From positions 62,001 through 126,000 of the forward strand of contig CP188828.1 of assembly GCA_050110875.1 (NCBI GenBank): 64,000 nt of DNA, written 5' to 3'. Of the stretch, positions 41,747 to 50,452 are shown piece after piece. Numbering within the stretch: position 1 is the first letter of the stretch; each line of letters opens with the position of its first letter. The notes under the pieces were generated by a model that was not told the origin of the DNA, did not search any database, and worked only from the letters and a program-made list of their open reading frames with translations. The position numbers were made by a program, and so were the translations under genes. Source of the DNA: Methyloligella sp050110875. GTDB lineage: Bacteria; Pseudomonadota; Alphaproteobacteria; Rhizobiales; Methyloligellaceae.

Positions 41747-42733
41747 ATGGCCGGCGTCGAGACCAGAGAAGTCACCCGGGACGAGGACGGGATGCGCCTG
41801 GACCGCTGGTTCAAGGCCCATTTCGCGAGCCTGCCCCATAGCCGGCTGGAGAAGCTCCTGCGCACCGGCCAGGTGCGGGTCGATGGCGGCCGGGTGAAGT
41901 CCCATACCCGGCTCGAGGCGGGGCAGCAGGTGCGGGTGCCCCCGCTGCAGGCTTTCGAGGGCGGCAGGACACCGAAGGCGCAGGGCAAGATCAGCGCCGC
42001 CGATGCCAAGTTCCTGCGCGAGATCACCCTCTACGAGGACGACGATTTGCTGATCCTCAACAAGCCGTCGGGCATGGCGGTGCAGGGAGGCAGCAAGACG
42101 ACCCGCCACATCGACGGTATGCTGGCGGGGTTGGGCGACGGGCCGGAGACCCGGCCGCGACTGGTGCACCGGCTGGACCGGGACACCTCGGGCGTGCTGG
42201 TGATCGCCAAGCGGCGCAGCATCGCCGCCAAGCTCGGCAAGGCCTTCCAGACCCGTTCGGTGCGGAAGATCTATTGGGCGATCGTGCATGGGGTGCCGAA
42301 GCCGCCCCAAGGCAAGATCGACGCGGCGCTGGTGAAGGCGACGGGGCCGGAGGGCGACCGGGTGCGGAAAGCCCGCCCCGGCGAGCAGGCGCAGGCCCAA
42401 AGCGCGGTGACCTATTACGCCGTGGTCGACCGGGCAGGGGAGATCGCCTCATACGTCTCCTTGAAGCCGGTGACCGGGCGGCAGCACCAGCTTCGCGCCC
42501 ATATGGCCATGTGCGGCCATTCCATTTTGGGCGACAGCAAATATCCGCCGGATGAAGGGCAGGAACTGCCTGAGGGCATCGCCAGTAAACTGCATCTGCA
42601 TGCGCGTCGTATCAGTTTTAAGCATCCGACGGGCGAGGGGATCGTGGACGTCACCGCGCCGCTCCCCGGCCATATGAAGGACAGCTTCGCGGCGTTCGGT
42701 TTTACGGAAAAAGGCAACGAGGAGGATCAGTGA
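41747..42733 (+). CDS. RluC/RluD-family 23S rRNA pseudouridine synthase
   Basis: 328 residues. An S4 RNA-binding domain (about 15-75, RLDRWFKAHFASLPHSRLEKLLRTGQVRVDG) precedes the catalytic domain with LLILNKPSGMAVQGG and the active-site motif HRLDRDTSGVLVIAK, where the Asp is catalytic. VTGRQHQLRAHMAMCGHSILGDSKYP follows. The family isomerises uridines of 23S rRNA; the exact target (RluC sites 955/2504/2580 are most likely) is inferred. Its stop overlaps the next start. Confidence 0.93.
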   Translation: MAGVETREVTRDEDGMRLDRWFKAHFASLPHSRLEKLLRTGQVRVDGGRVKSHTRLEAGQQVRVPPLQAFEGGRTPKAQGKISAADAKFLREITLYEDDDLLILNKPSGMAVQGGSKTTRHIDGMLAGLGDGPETRPRLVHRLDRDTSGVLVIAKRRSIAAKLGKAFQTRSVRKIYWAIVHGVPKPPQGKIDAALVKATGPEGDRVRKARPGEQAQAQSAVTYYAVVDRAGEIASYVSLKPVTGRQHQLRAHMAMCGHSILGDSKYPPDEGQELPEGIASKLHLHARRISFKHPTGEGIVDVTAPLPGHMKDSFAAFGFTEKGNEEDQ

Positions 42734-43470
42734 GCGAGCCCGAAAAGAGCCAGCCGAAGAAGGAGCGCATGAAGAAGTTCTACAAGAACGTCACGCTGGG
42801 GTCGGCCGAAGGCGAGGGCGGGGCGGCGCTGCTGCTGGACGACCGGCCGGTGAAGACGCCGGGCCGTCAGCCTCTCGCCTTGCCCACGGAGGGGCTGGGG
42901 GAGGCGGTGGCCGAGGAATGGCGCGGCCAGAAGACCGAGATCGTGCCGGAGACCATGCCGCTCACCCGGCTTGCCAATACGGCGATCGACGGGGTGCGGG
43001 GAAACGAGACGGCCGTCGCCGAGGATATCCTCAACTTCGTCGGCACCGATCTCCTCTGCTATCGGGCCGACGGTCCGGACGGGCTGGTCGCCATGCAGGC
43101 GGAGATGTGGGATCCGACATTGCGTTGGGCGGAGGCGAAGTTCGGTGCCCCCTTCGCCGTGGCGGAAGGGGTGATTCATGTCGCGCAGCCGGAAGCGGCG
43201 TTGGTTGGGGTGCGTGCCGCATTGTCCGAGATGGACGCTTTCCGGCTGACGGCGCTGCATATCATGACCACCCTAACGGGCTCAGCCCTGCTGGCGCTTG
43301 CGGTGGCCGAAGAGGCGCTGACGCCGGACGAGGCCTGGGCCGCCGCCCATGTGGACGAGGATTGGCAGATCTACCAATGGGGCGAGGATCAGGAGGCGAT
43401 GGTCCGTCGTGCCAAGCGGAGAGAAGATTTCAACACGGCGGCGCGCATGTTGGCGCTGCTGCGGGGCTAG
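42730..43470 (+). CDS. ATP12-family chaperone
   Basis: 246 residues starting at GTG, overlapping the previous stop by GTGA. The layout fits ATP12: KFYKNVTLGSAEGEGGAALLLDDRPVKTPGRQPLALPT, AEEWRGQKTEIVPETMPLTRLANTAIDGV, YRADGPDGLVAMQAEMWDP and the C-terminal AVAEEALTPDEAWAAAHVDEDWQIYQWGEDQEA. Mitochondrial ATP12 helps assemble F1-ATPase alpha subunits; the alphaproteobacterial homologues probably do the same. Position after an RluC-type gene is a recurring alphaproteobacterial arrangement. Confidence 0.93.
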   Translation: MSEPEKSQPKKERMKKFYKNVTLGSAEGEGGAALLLDDRPVKTPGRQPLALPTEGLGEAVAEEWRGQKTEIVPETMPLTRLANTAIDGVRGNETAVAEDILNFVGTDLLCYRADGPDGLVAMQAEMWDPTLRWAEAKFGAPFAVAEGVIHVAQPEAALVGVRAALSEMDAFRLTALHIMTTLTGSALLALAVAEEALTPDEAWAAAHVDEDWQIYQWGEDQEAMVRRAKRREDFNTAARMLALLRG

Positions 43471-43581
43471 GCTGTAAAAGAGGCCGGATTTGCCTCGCGG
43501 GCTTGCCTCTTGGGCCTGCCATGCTATTGAGCGGGGCGCCAGTCGAGGCACGGAGTGAATTGTCGGGTTGGGGAGCGTCCT

Positions 43582-45114
43582 ATGAAAGAAGTCCTTGAAG
43601 AGCTTGAGATCCGCCGTGAGAAAGCCCGGACAGGGGGTGGGCAGAAGCGTATCGAGGCCCAGCACAACCGCGGCAAGCTGACGGCGCGGGAGCGGCTGGA
43701 GCTGCTGCTCGACGACGGCTCCTTCGAGGAGTTCGACATGTATGTCGAGCATCGCTGCACCGATTTCGGCATGCAGGAGACCAAGGTGCCGGGCGACGGC
43801 GTGGTGACCGGCTGGGGCACCATCAACGGCCGAGTGGTCTATGTCTTCGCCAAGGATTTCACGGTGTTCGGCGGGTCCCTATCGGAGACCCATGCCCAGA
43901 AGATGATCAAGATCCAGGACATGGCGCTGAAAAACCGTGTCCCGATCATCGGCCTGTTCGATGCGGGCGGCGCGCGCATCCAGGAGGGCGTGGCGGCGCT
44001 CGGCGGCTATGGGGAGGTGTTCCTGCGCAATGTGCAGGCTTCGGGCGTCATCCCGCAGATCTCCGTCATCATGGGGCCGTGCGCCGGCGGCGACGTCTAT
44101 TCGCCGGCGATGACGGATTTCATCTTCATGGTGCGCGACACCGCCTACATGTTCGTGACCGGGCCGGATGTGGTGAAGACCGTGACCAAGGAGGAGGTGA
44201 CGGCGGAGGAACTCGGCGGCGCCTCGATCCACACCACGAAATCCTCCATCGCCGACGGCGCTTACGACAACGACGTGGAGACGCTGCTGCAGATGCGGCG
44301 TTTCATGGATTTCCTCCCCGCCAGCAATCTCTCCGGCGTGCCGGAGCTGCCGACCCAGGACCCATGGGACCGGGCGGACCATTCGCTGGATACGCTGATC
44401 CCCGACAATCCGAACATGCCCTACGACATGAAGGAGCTGATCCATAAGGTCGTGGACGAGGGCGATTTCTTCGAGATCCAGGAGGATTTCGCCAAGAATA
44501 TCGTGACTGGGTTCGCCCGCATGGAAGGCCGGACCATCGGCATCGTCGCCAATCAGCCCATGGTGCTGGCGGGCGTGCTGGATTCCGACGCCTCGCGCAA
44601 GGCGGCGCGCTTCGTGCGGTTCTGCGATTGCTTCCAGATCCCGCTGGTCACCTTCGTCGACGTGCCGGGCTTCCTGCCGGGCACGGACCAGGAATATGGC
44701 GGCCTCATCAAGCATGGCGCGAAGCTGCTCTTCGCCTTCGCGGAAGCCACCGTGCCGAAGGTCACGGTGATCACCCGCAAGGCCTATGGCGGCGCCTATG
44801 ACGTCATGTCGTCAAAGCATATCCGGGCGGATGTGAACTATGCCTGGCCGACGGCCGAGATCGCCGTGATGGGGCCGAAGGGCGCCGCCGAGATCCTCTA
44901 TCGCGCCGATCTGAAGGACCCGGAGAAGATCCAGAAGCGCATCGCCGAATACGAGACCCGTTTCGCCAATCCATTCGTGGCGGCCGAGCGGGGCTATATC
45001 GACGAGGTGATCATGCCCCACGGCACCCGGCCGCGGATCGCCCGGGCCTTGCGCATGCTTCAGAACAAAGAAGCCGAGACGCCGTGGAAAAAGCATAACA
45101 ATCTGCCGCTATAA
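43582..45114 (+). CDS. pccB: acetyl/propionyl-CoA carboxylase, carboxyltransferase (beta) subunit
   Basis: 510 residues from ATG 43582. It transfers carboxyl from biotin to propionyl-CoA, giving methylmalonyl-CoA. N half: GKLTARERLELLLDDGSFEE, VPGDGVVTGWGTINGRVVYVFAKDFTVFGGSL, and the oxyanion-hole segment GLFDAGGARIQEGVAALGGYGE. C half: IPLVTFVDVPGFLPGTDQE and KAYGGAYDVMSSKHIRADVNYAWPTAEIAVMGPKGA. The alpha-subunit gene lies 8.6 kb downstream with unrelated genes between. Substrate (propionyl versus longer acyl) is inferred from overall similarity. Confidence 0.93.
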   Translation: MKEVLEELEIRREKARTGGGQKRIEAQHNRGKLTARERLELLLDDGSFEEFDMYVEHRCTDFGMQETKVPGDGVVTGWGTINGRVVYVFAKDFTVFGGSLSETHAQKMIKIQDMALKNRVPIIGLFDAGGARIQEGVAALGGYGEVFLRNVQASGVIPQISVIMGPCAGGDVYSPAMTDFIFMVRDTAYMFVTGPDVVKTVTKEEVTAEELGGASIHTTKSSIADGAYDNDVETLLQMRRFMDFLPASNLSGVPELPTQDPWDRADHSLDTLIPDNPNMPYDMKELIHKVVDEGDFFEIQEDFAKNIVTGFARMEGRTIGIVANQPMVLAGVLDSDASRKAARFVRFCDCFQIPLVTFVDVPGFLPGTDQEYGGLIKHGAKLLFAFAEATVPKVTVITRKAYGGAYDVMSSKHIRADVNYAWPTAEIAVMGPKGAAEILYRADLKDPEKIQKRIAEYETRFANPFVAAERGYIDEVIMPHGTRPRIARALRMLQNKEAETPWKKHNNLPL

Positions 45115-45183
45115 CGCCCCGATTGCGGCTTTGCGCGAAACTCCGCTAAGCTTGCAACCGTTCAATGGTTCAGGGGGGATGTT

Positions 45184-45462
45184 ATGCGTTTGTATGTTGC
45201 GATTTTGGGGGTCTGTCTGACCCTCGGCGGATTGGCTTTGAGCGCCACGCCGGCGTCGGCTTACACGTGCAGCGAACTTTGGTGGCTGCGCAACCAGATC
45301 TTCCACGCCAATGGCTATTGCTTCAAATCCCGCCGTGGAATCAACACCTTCGGGAATGCGGGGTGTCTCTACGACGATGCGGGCTCAATGCCGATGTCTC
45401 AGACAGATCGGAATGCTATCGCCAATGTCCAGAGACAAGAGCGCTTGCAGGGCTGCCGGTAA
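45184..45462 (+). CDS. small exported YARHG-like domain protein
   Basis: 92 residues with ribosome site GGGGGGAT and signal peptide 1-26 (TLGGLALSATPASA). The mature part reads YTCSELWWLRNQIFHANGYCF, then FGNAGCLYDDAG and a helix ending QRQERLQGC. The Leu-Trp-x-x-Arg-Asn-x-Ile-Phe-x-x-x-Gly-Tyr-Cys-Phe pattern matches short YARHG-type exported proteins of alphaproteobacteria, with four Cys. Function is unknown. It has its own start region between the carboxylase gene and an EF-hand gene. Confidence 0.8.
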   Translation: MRLYVAILGVCLTLGGLALSATPASAYTCSELWWLRNQIFHANGYCFKSRRGINTFGNAGCLYDDAGSMPMSQTDRNAIANVQRQERLQGCR

Positions 45463-45515
45463 GGCCGCTTTCTAGGCCGGAGTCTTCCGGCGAGAGTCTT
45501 CTCTGAGCTGTTTGG

Positions 45516-45558
45516 CCGAAGCTTTGCCGCGGCTTCGGTGCGGCTGCTTTTGCCTGTC
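45516..45558 (+). terminator. terminator candidate after the YARHG-like gene
   Basis: CCGAAGC (45516-45522) pairs with GCTTCGG (45532-45538) around a 9-nt loop, followed about 10 nt later by CTTTTG. A second smaller stem, GCCGGA (45476-45481) with TCCGGC (45486-45491), precedes it. The poor T tract keeps confidence modest. Confidence 0.4.
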
Positions 45559-45694
45559 TGCCAGGTTCAGCCGCCGAGACGTGCGGCTAGTCGTCGATAC
45601 GCATTTTAAACCGGCTTTTAGAACAAAGCTTGCGGTTTGCGCGTTTGTCCGGCTCTTTCTTGGCAAAATCACCTATTGAAGGGAGGTAGATTTG

Positions 45695-46093
45695 ATGAAG
45701 TTCGTGAAACTTATTCCTGTTGCCGGCGCCGCTTTGATGCTGTCGACCGCCGTTTATGCTGCGGAGGTCAGCGAGACCATGAAAGCCGTGGATCCGGACA
45801 TGGACAACGAAATGACGCTGAAGGAAGCGCAGACGGCCGGCAAGAAAGTGTTCAAGGCCATCAACCCGGATGGCGACGACACGCTGGAAGCTGATGAGCT
45901 CAAGGGGCGCGTGACCAAGCGCCAGCTCAAGGAAGCCGACCCGGACGATGACGGCTCCCTCGATATGAACGAATACATGAACCTGATCGAAAAGCGGTTT
46001 CATGCCGCCAATCCCGATGGCGACGACACCATCGAGTCGGACGAGCTAGAGACCCGGAAGGGCAAGAAGCTGCTCGAGCTTATCCAAGAGTAA
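45695..46093 (+). CDS. exported four-EF-hand calcium-binding protein
   Basis: 132 residues from ATG 45695, with ribosome site GGGAGG about 9 nt upstream. Signal peptide 1-22 (LIPVAGAALMLSTAVYA). The rest contains four 12-residue EF loops at residues 33-44, 57-68, 82-93 and 106-117 (DPDMDNEMTLKE, NPDGDDTLEADE, DPDDDGSLDMNE, NPDGDDTIESDE), each with Asp/Asn at positions 1, 3 and 5 and Glu at 12. The loops are separated by 12-13-residue helices. It should bind Ca2+ in the periplasm; the downstream target is unknown. It faces a convergent GGDEF-EAL gene. Confidence 0.85.
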   Translation: MKFVKLIPVAGAALMLSTAVYAAEVSETMKAVDPDMDNEMTLKEAQTAGKKVFKAINPDGDDTLEADELKGRVTKRQLKEADPDDDGSLDMNEYMNLIEKRFHAANPDGDDTIESDELETRKGKKLLELIQE

Positions 46094-46114
46094 AATTCTT
46101 TTCTGTTCTGTTCC

Positions 46115-46154
46115 AAGGGCGGGCCTGGCATTGCGTTTCCAGGCTCGCTCCCTT
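46115..46154. terminator. hairpin between two convergent genes
   Basis: AAGGG (46115-46119) with CCCTT (46150-46154) and GCCTGG (46123-46128) with CCAGGC (46139-46144) form one stem with an internal loop. It lies between the EF-hand gene and the convergent GGDEF-EAL gene. T tracts are weak on both sides. Confidence 0.45.
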
Positions 46155-46165
46155 CCTTCCCGCCT

Positions 46166-47776
46166 TTAGGAGGCGGCTGCCACCGGCTTTCGCGCGGGAT
46201 GGCGTTCGATCAGGAAGCTCAGGACGTCCTCTGCCGGGACCGGCATCCCGAAGAGCGCGCCCTGGCCGAGGGTGCAGCCATGCGCGGTCAGCCATTCGGC
46301 ATCCTCTTCCGTCTCGATACCTTCAGCCGTGATCTCCAATTCGAGATTCTGTCCCAGGCCCAGGATCGAGGCGACCAGCTTTCGGCTATCCTCATTCATG
46401 CGCATGGACCGGATGAAGGAGCGGTCGATCTTGATCTTGTCGAACTGAATGGTTCGAAGCTGGGCCAGACTGGAATGGCCGGTGCCGAAATCGTCGAGCG
46501 CGATGGAAATGCCGGTATTGCGGAGCGAAGCGAGAATCTTTCTGGCCCGTTCCAGATGGGTCATCACGGCACTTTCGGTGACTTCTATCTCCAGACGTCC
46601 GGGCGGCGTCCCGGTCTCGGTCAAGATGCCGAGTATGCGCTGGGGCAGCTCCTCGCCGGCGAGCTGTGTCGGGGAGAGGTTGAGCGCGAGCCGGAAATGC
46701 GGCGGCCAGTCTTTCATGTCGTGACAGGCTTGGCGCAGAAGCTGAAAGGTCAGCTCGTCGATCAGGCCCAGCTCTTCCGCGATCGGAATGAACACATCCG
46801 GCGTGATCCGGTCTTGGTTGCGTGGCCAGCGGGCCAGCAATTCGAAACCGAATGGAGTCCGATCCCCAAGATAGGTGAGCGGCTGGTAGTAGGGCACGAG
46901 GGTGCCGCCGGTGATGGCCTCGCGCATCTGGCGTTGAAGATCCGCACGATTCTGGATTTCCTCGCCCATTGAGGGATCGAAGATATCGAAATTGCCGTGC
47001 TCGACCTTCTTGGCGTGGTGAAGCGCCATATCCGCGGCGCGGAACAGGCTTTCCGGGTCGCTCTCGGCGTGGCTAATGGCGATGCCGATGGTGATGCCGA
47101 TATCGAAATTGGCCGATCCCACGGAGAAGCTTTCGCCGATCCGGGTGGTAATTTCTTTCGCGAGCGCCAGCTGGGTTTCTTCTATGAGCACCTGCGGCGG
47201 CTCCTCAGGTTCGATATCGGTCACGAGAAGCGCGAATTCATCGCCGCCGACCCGTGCGGCGATCATTCCCCTCGGCGCCAATTCGGCCAGGCGATCTGCG
47301 ACGACGCGGAGAACGGCGTCCCCCGTCGCTTGTCCGTACAATCCGTTTACCAGCTTGAAATTGTTGAGATCGATCGCCAGAAGCGAGCAACGCCTGTTTC
47401 GGCGCTTGCTCTTTACGAGGGCGAATTGGAGTTCTTCGTTGAACACGCTGCGATTGGGCAAGCCTGTCAAGCTATCGATCCGGGAGAGGGATTGTGCCAG
47501 CCGCTTGGCATTCGTGAGCGAACGGTAGGAGTGCTTCAGATGATCGGTAATATTGAAAAGAAGCAGAGCCGGTATGACCAAGGACAGCGCGGCGAAGGCG
47601 GTCGAGGTCAGGACGAATCGCCAGCGTTCTTCTGTCTCGAAACTGTTGTCGTAGGAAATGCCCAAGATATCGCAAAACCGTTCTTCGAGCTCGAACTCCC
47701 ATAGGACGGAAAGAGCGAACACAGTCAGAACGGTCAGCAGCAGAGCGCCTATGATCCTCGATCGCGTCAATGACAT
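46166..47776 (-). CDS. membrane GGDEF-EAL cyclic-di-GMP enzyme
   Basis: About 536 residues from ATG 47776, chosen because AAGGGG lies 8 nt upstream; ATG 47797 adds seven residues but lacks a ribosome site. Two transmembrane helices (about 8-27 and 54-75) enclose a short external loop. The GGDEF domain (about 95-260) has intact GGDEF at 177-181, so cyclase activity is plausible; the usual RxxD inhibitory site before it is not seen. The EAL domain has FELLARW in place of EAL-LRW (Glu kept), NLSPTQL, EVTES, DDFGTGHSSL, KIDRSFI and AEGIETEED, so phosphodiesterase activity is also plausible. Net effect on c-di-GMP is unknown. No partner gene is apparent apart from the convergent EF-hand gene. Confidence 0.92.
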   Translation of the reverse strand: MSLTRSRIIGALLLTVLTVFALSVLWEFELEERFCDILGISYDNSFETEERWRFVLTSTAFAALSLVIPALLLFNITDHLKHSYRSLTNAKRLAQSLSRIDSLTGLPNRSVFNEELQFALVKSKRRNRRCSLLAIDLNNFKLVNGLYGQATGDAVLRVVADRLAELAPRGMIAARVGGDEFALLVTDIEPEEPPQVLIEETQLALAKEITTRIGESFSVGSANFDIGITIGIAISHAESDPESLFRAADMALHHAKKVEHGNFDIFDPSMGEEIQNRADLQRQMREAITGGTLVPYYQPLTYLGDRTPFGFELLARWPRNQDRITPDVFIPIAEELGLIDELTFQLLRQACHDMKDWPPHFRLALNLSPTQLAGEELPQRILGILTETGTPPGRLEIEVTESAVMTHLERARKILASLRNTGISIALDDFGTGHSSLAQLRTIQFDKIKIDRSFIRSMRMNEDSRKLVASILGLGQNLELEITAEGIETEEDAEWLTAHGCTLGQGALFGMPVPAEDVLSFLIERHPARKPVAAAS

Positions 47777-47927
47777 GGAAGAAACCCCTTGAGACATTCA
47801 ATGGGGTCATAATTTTGCGAGGATATACTTAAGGCTTGGGCGGAATTTGTACGAACTGCGCAAAATCAGAATTTAGTCTGACGAAACAGGTGCCAGGTCT
47901 TCGCACGGAGATGCCTGCTCCTCGAGC

Positions 47928-48983
47928 CTAGTCTTCCTGCAGGAACTCCAGCATCACCTTATCGAAGCGCTTGCGTTGCTCGAGCTGGGGCAGGTGGCCG
48001 ACGCCCTCGAAAATAACGGCGCGGGCATTGGGCATCTTCTCGGCGACGGTTTTCGCGTTCTCCGCGTTGTGGCCCATCTTTTCCTGCATCTCCTTCGGAG
48101 CGGCTCCCTTGCCGGGTGCCACATGGTCGTTCTCGCCCATGACGATCAGCACGGGCTGCTTCACGAAGGGCATGTCGTAGACGACCGGCTCGCGCAGGAC
48201 CATCTGGGCGGAATTGGCGAAGGCGCGCAGCCAGCGCGGGAACTCGGCGCTGTCGCGCATGCCCGTGCGGGCCCAGACGAAGGGATCGAGATCCTCGTCC
48301 GGGAGGGTGAGCCGGTAGCGGGTTTTCAGGCTCTCACGATAATCCTCCGGCGTGACCTTCGCCTCCATGGCGATCAGTTTCTCCGTCGGTACGGGCGGCA
48401 CGTAGAGACCGTAATCCTCCAGGCCGATGGGACCGGTCATCAGCACACGGCGAACCCGGTCCGGAAAATCGCGCGCAAAACGCATGGAGAGCATGCCGCC
48501 CATGGAATGGGCGACCACGTCGACCTCCTCGATATCGAGCTCATCGAGCAGCTTGGCGGTGTTGCGGGCGAGTTCGTCGAAATGAAGGTCGAAGGTTGGC
48601 TTGGAGGATTTGCCGAAGCCGATCTGGTCCGGCGCGATGACGCGATAGCCGGCCTCGGTCAGAGTCTCGATGACCGGCTTCCAATAGCTCGACGGGAAAT
48701 TTCGTCCGTGAAAAAGCAGCACCGTGCGGCCATTGGCGTCTCCTTTCGGCGCGACATCCATATAGGCCATGTTCAGGTCCTGACCTCTGCGCCGAAGCGG
48801 AAACAGCTTCACCTCGTAAGGGTAGGGGTATCCTTCCAAGGCAATTCCTAGCGGCGGGGAGCCGTCTTTTGATGGTGCATTCGCGGCCTTATCGGCGGCT
48901 GCGCCGGGTTGGATAGAACCGAGCGTCAGCGCCATGGCAGCGAGAAGCGGCAAGGCGGCGGTTCTCCAACACATTTTCGTCAT
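47928..48983 (-). CDS. exported alpha/beta hydrolase
   Basis: 351 residues from ATG 48983 (ribosome site GAAAGGA); longer in-frame starts to 49061 are less likely. Signal peptide 1-30 (LPLLAAMALTLGSIQPGAAA). Alpha/beta-hydrolase features: oxyanion segment LLFHGRNFPSS, PDQIGFGKSSKP, nucleophile S160 in VVAHSMGGM, acid in LIVMGENDHVAPG, and His near residue 330 in FEGVGHLPQLEQ. These fit an epoxide-hydrolase/haloalkane-type esterase fold; the substrate is unknown. It is divergent from the RND efflux adaptor gene, sharing a 226-bp control region. Confidence 0.87.
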   Translation of the reverse strand: MTKMCWRTAALPLLAAMALTLGSIQPGAAADKAANAPSKDGSPPLGIALEGYPYPYEVKLFPLRRRGQDLNMAYMDVAPKGDANGRTVLLFHGRNFPSSYWKPVIETLTEAGYRVIAPDQIGFGKSSKPTFDLHFDELARNTAKLLDELDIEEVDVVAHSMGGMLSMRFARDFPDRVRRVLMTGPIGLEDYGLYVPPVPTEKLIAMEAKVTPEDYRESLKTRYRLTLPDEDLDPFVWARTGMRDSAEFPRWLRAFANSAQMVLREPVVYDMPFVKQPVLIVMGENDHVAPGKGAAPKEMQEKMGHNAENAKTVAEKMPNARAVIFEGVGHLPQLEQRKRFDKVMLEFLQED

Positions 48984-49209
48984 CGCGTTTCCTTTCTCGC
49001 CTGTCATAACGGCCGCTTCCCCGAGAGGTTGCGCGGGCCGCGGGAGCACGGTTCGCGGCAAGGGCGCGACCCATGGCTTCAGGATTGTTGCAAATCGGCC
49101 AAAGCCTGCTATCCCGGGGCTCTACAAAGCCTGGACGGCTCATTTCCGCCGCCAAAGGCCCCTATGTATTTCCTTATCGGGAACCGTCCGGCAGGTCCGA
49201 ATTCCGGTT

Positions 49210-50448
49210 ATGACTAAACGACTTATCATCGTTGCCATCATCATTGCGGTGTTTTTGGGCGGGCTTGCCTGGTTCCAGCTCATCTTCAAGCCGCAGATGA
49301 TCGAGCAATTCGTCTCGCAGATGCAAGGCGCCGCACCCACGGTGACCACCGAGGAGGCTCGCACCGAAAGCTGGACGCCGCAAGTGCGCGCCATCGGAAC
49401 CGCGACGGCTATCCGCGGTGTCAATTTGGCGCCGGAGATCTCCGGCATCGTGAAGGACTACTTCTTCGAGAGCGGCGACGATGTCGAGGAAGGCAAGCTG
49501 CTGGTGCAGCTCGACGATTCCGTGCAGCAAGCTGAGCTTGCCGCCAACAAGGCGACCCTGAAGGATGCCGAGATCGATTACGACCGGCAGAGCAAGTTGG
49601 TGGAGAGGGGCGCGGTCTCTCAGGCGGCGCTGGACACCGCGACGGCCAACCGGGATTCCGCACGGGCCGCGGTCGATCAGGTGAGTGCCATCATCGAGCA
49701 GAAATCCGTGGAGGCGCCGTTCTCCGGGCGCATCGGTTTGCGCAAGGTGGAGAAGGGGCAGTACGTGCCGACAGGCGAAGGTATCGTCTGGCTGCAGTCT
49801 CTGGATCCGATCTGGGTCGATTTTCCGGTGCCGGAGGCCGAAACCGGGCGGATCAAGTTGGGTGATCCGGTCACCGTGCATTCGGACAGCTATCCGGACA
49901 GGACATTCGAGGGGAAGATCACGGCGCGGGACGTTCGGGTGAATACCGGTACCCGCACGCTGACTATGCGGGCGACCCTGCCGAATCCCGACAAGGCGCT
50001 GCTGCCGGGCATGTTCGGAGATGTGACGGTCTCGTCGGGAGAGCCCAAGCAGTATGTGACCGTGCCGAAAACCGCCGTGACCTACAGCCTTTACGGCGAT
50101 GCGGTCTGGGTGGCCGTGCCGAAAGACGCCGAGGATGGTCAGAAGCCGGACAAGCCGGCGCCGGATAGCGGCGCGGCCCAGGCGGCCGAGACAACGGATG
50201 GCGAGGCTGCAACGGGCGAGGGGGAGAGCACCGAAGCGCAAGGCGGGAAAGAGGGGCCTCAGCTAAAGGCCGAGCGCCGCTTCGTTCGAGTCGGCCCCAA
50301 TCGCGGCGACCGGGTCGCCATTCTGGAAGGCGTCGAGGAAGGGGAAGAGGTGGTGACCAGCGGGCAGCTCAAGCTGAAGCCCGACTCGGCCATCGAAGTG
50401 GACAATTCGGAGCGCTTGAAAGCGCCGGCCGAGCTGCCGAGGCCCTGA
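49210..50448 (+). CDS. RND efflux periplasmic adaptor (membrane fusion) protein
   Basis: 412 residues from ATG 49210. An N-terminal membrane anchor (RLIIVAIIIAVFLGGLAWFQL) is followed by the adaptor core: half-lipoyl AIGTATAIRGVNLAPEISGIVKDYFFESGDDVEEG, an alpha-hairpin around 105-165 (AELAANKATLKDAEIDYDRQ), the second lipoyl half SVEAPFSGRIGLRKVEKGQYV, and beta-barrel domains with NPDKALLPGMFGDVTV. Unusually, residues about 305-350 form an Ala/Gly/Glu-rich low-complexity insert (QAAETTDGEAATGEGESTEA) in the membrane-proximal region. The pump gene follows after 4 bp. Confidence 0.92.
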   Translation: MTKRLIIVAIIIAVFLGGLAWFQLIFKPQMIEQFVSQMQGAAPTVTTEEARTESWTPQVRAIGTATAIRGVNLAPEISGIVKDYFFESGDDVEEGKLLVQLDDSVQQAELAANKATLKDAEIDYDRQSKLVERGAVSQAALDTATANRDSARAAVDQVSAIIEQKSVEAPFSGRIGLRKVEKGQYVPTGEGIVWLQSLDPIWVDFPVPEAETGRIKLGDPVTVHSDSYPDRTFEGKITARDVRVNTGTRTLTMRATLPNPDKALLPGMFGDVTVSSGEPKQYVTVPKTAVTYSLYGDAVWVAVPKDAEDGQKPDKPAPDSGAAQAAETTDGEAATGEGESTEAQGGKEGPQLKAERRFVRVGPNRGDRVAILEGVEEGEEVVTSGQLKLKPDSAIEVDNSERLKAPAELPRP

Positions 50449-50452
50449 TCGC

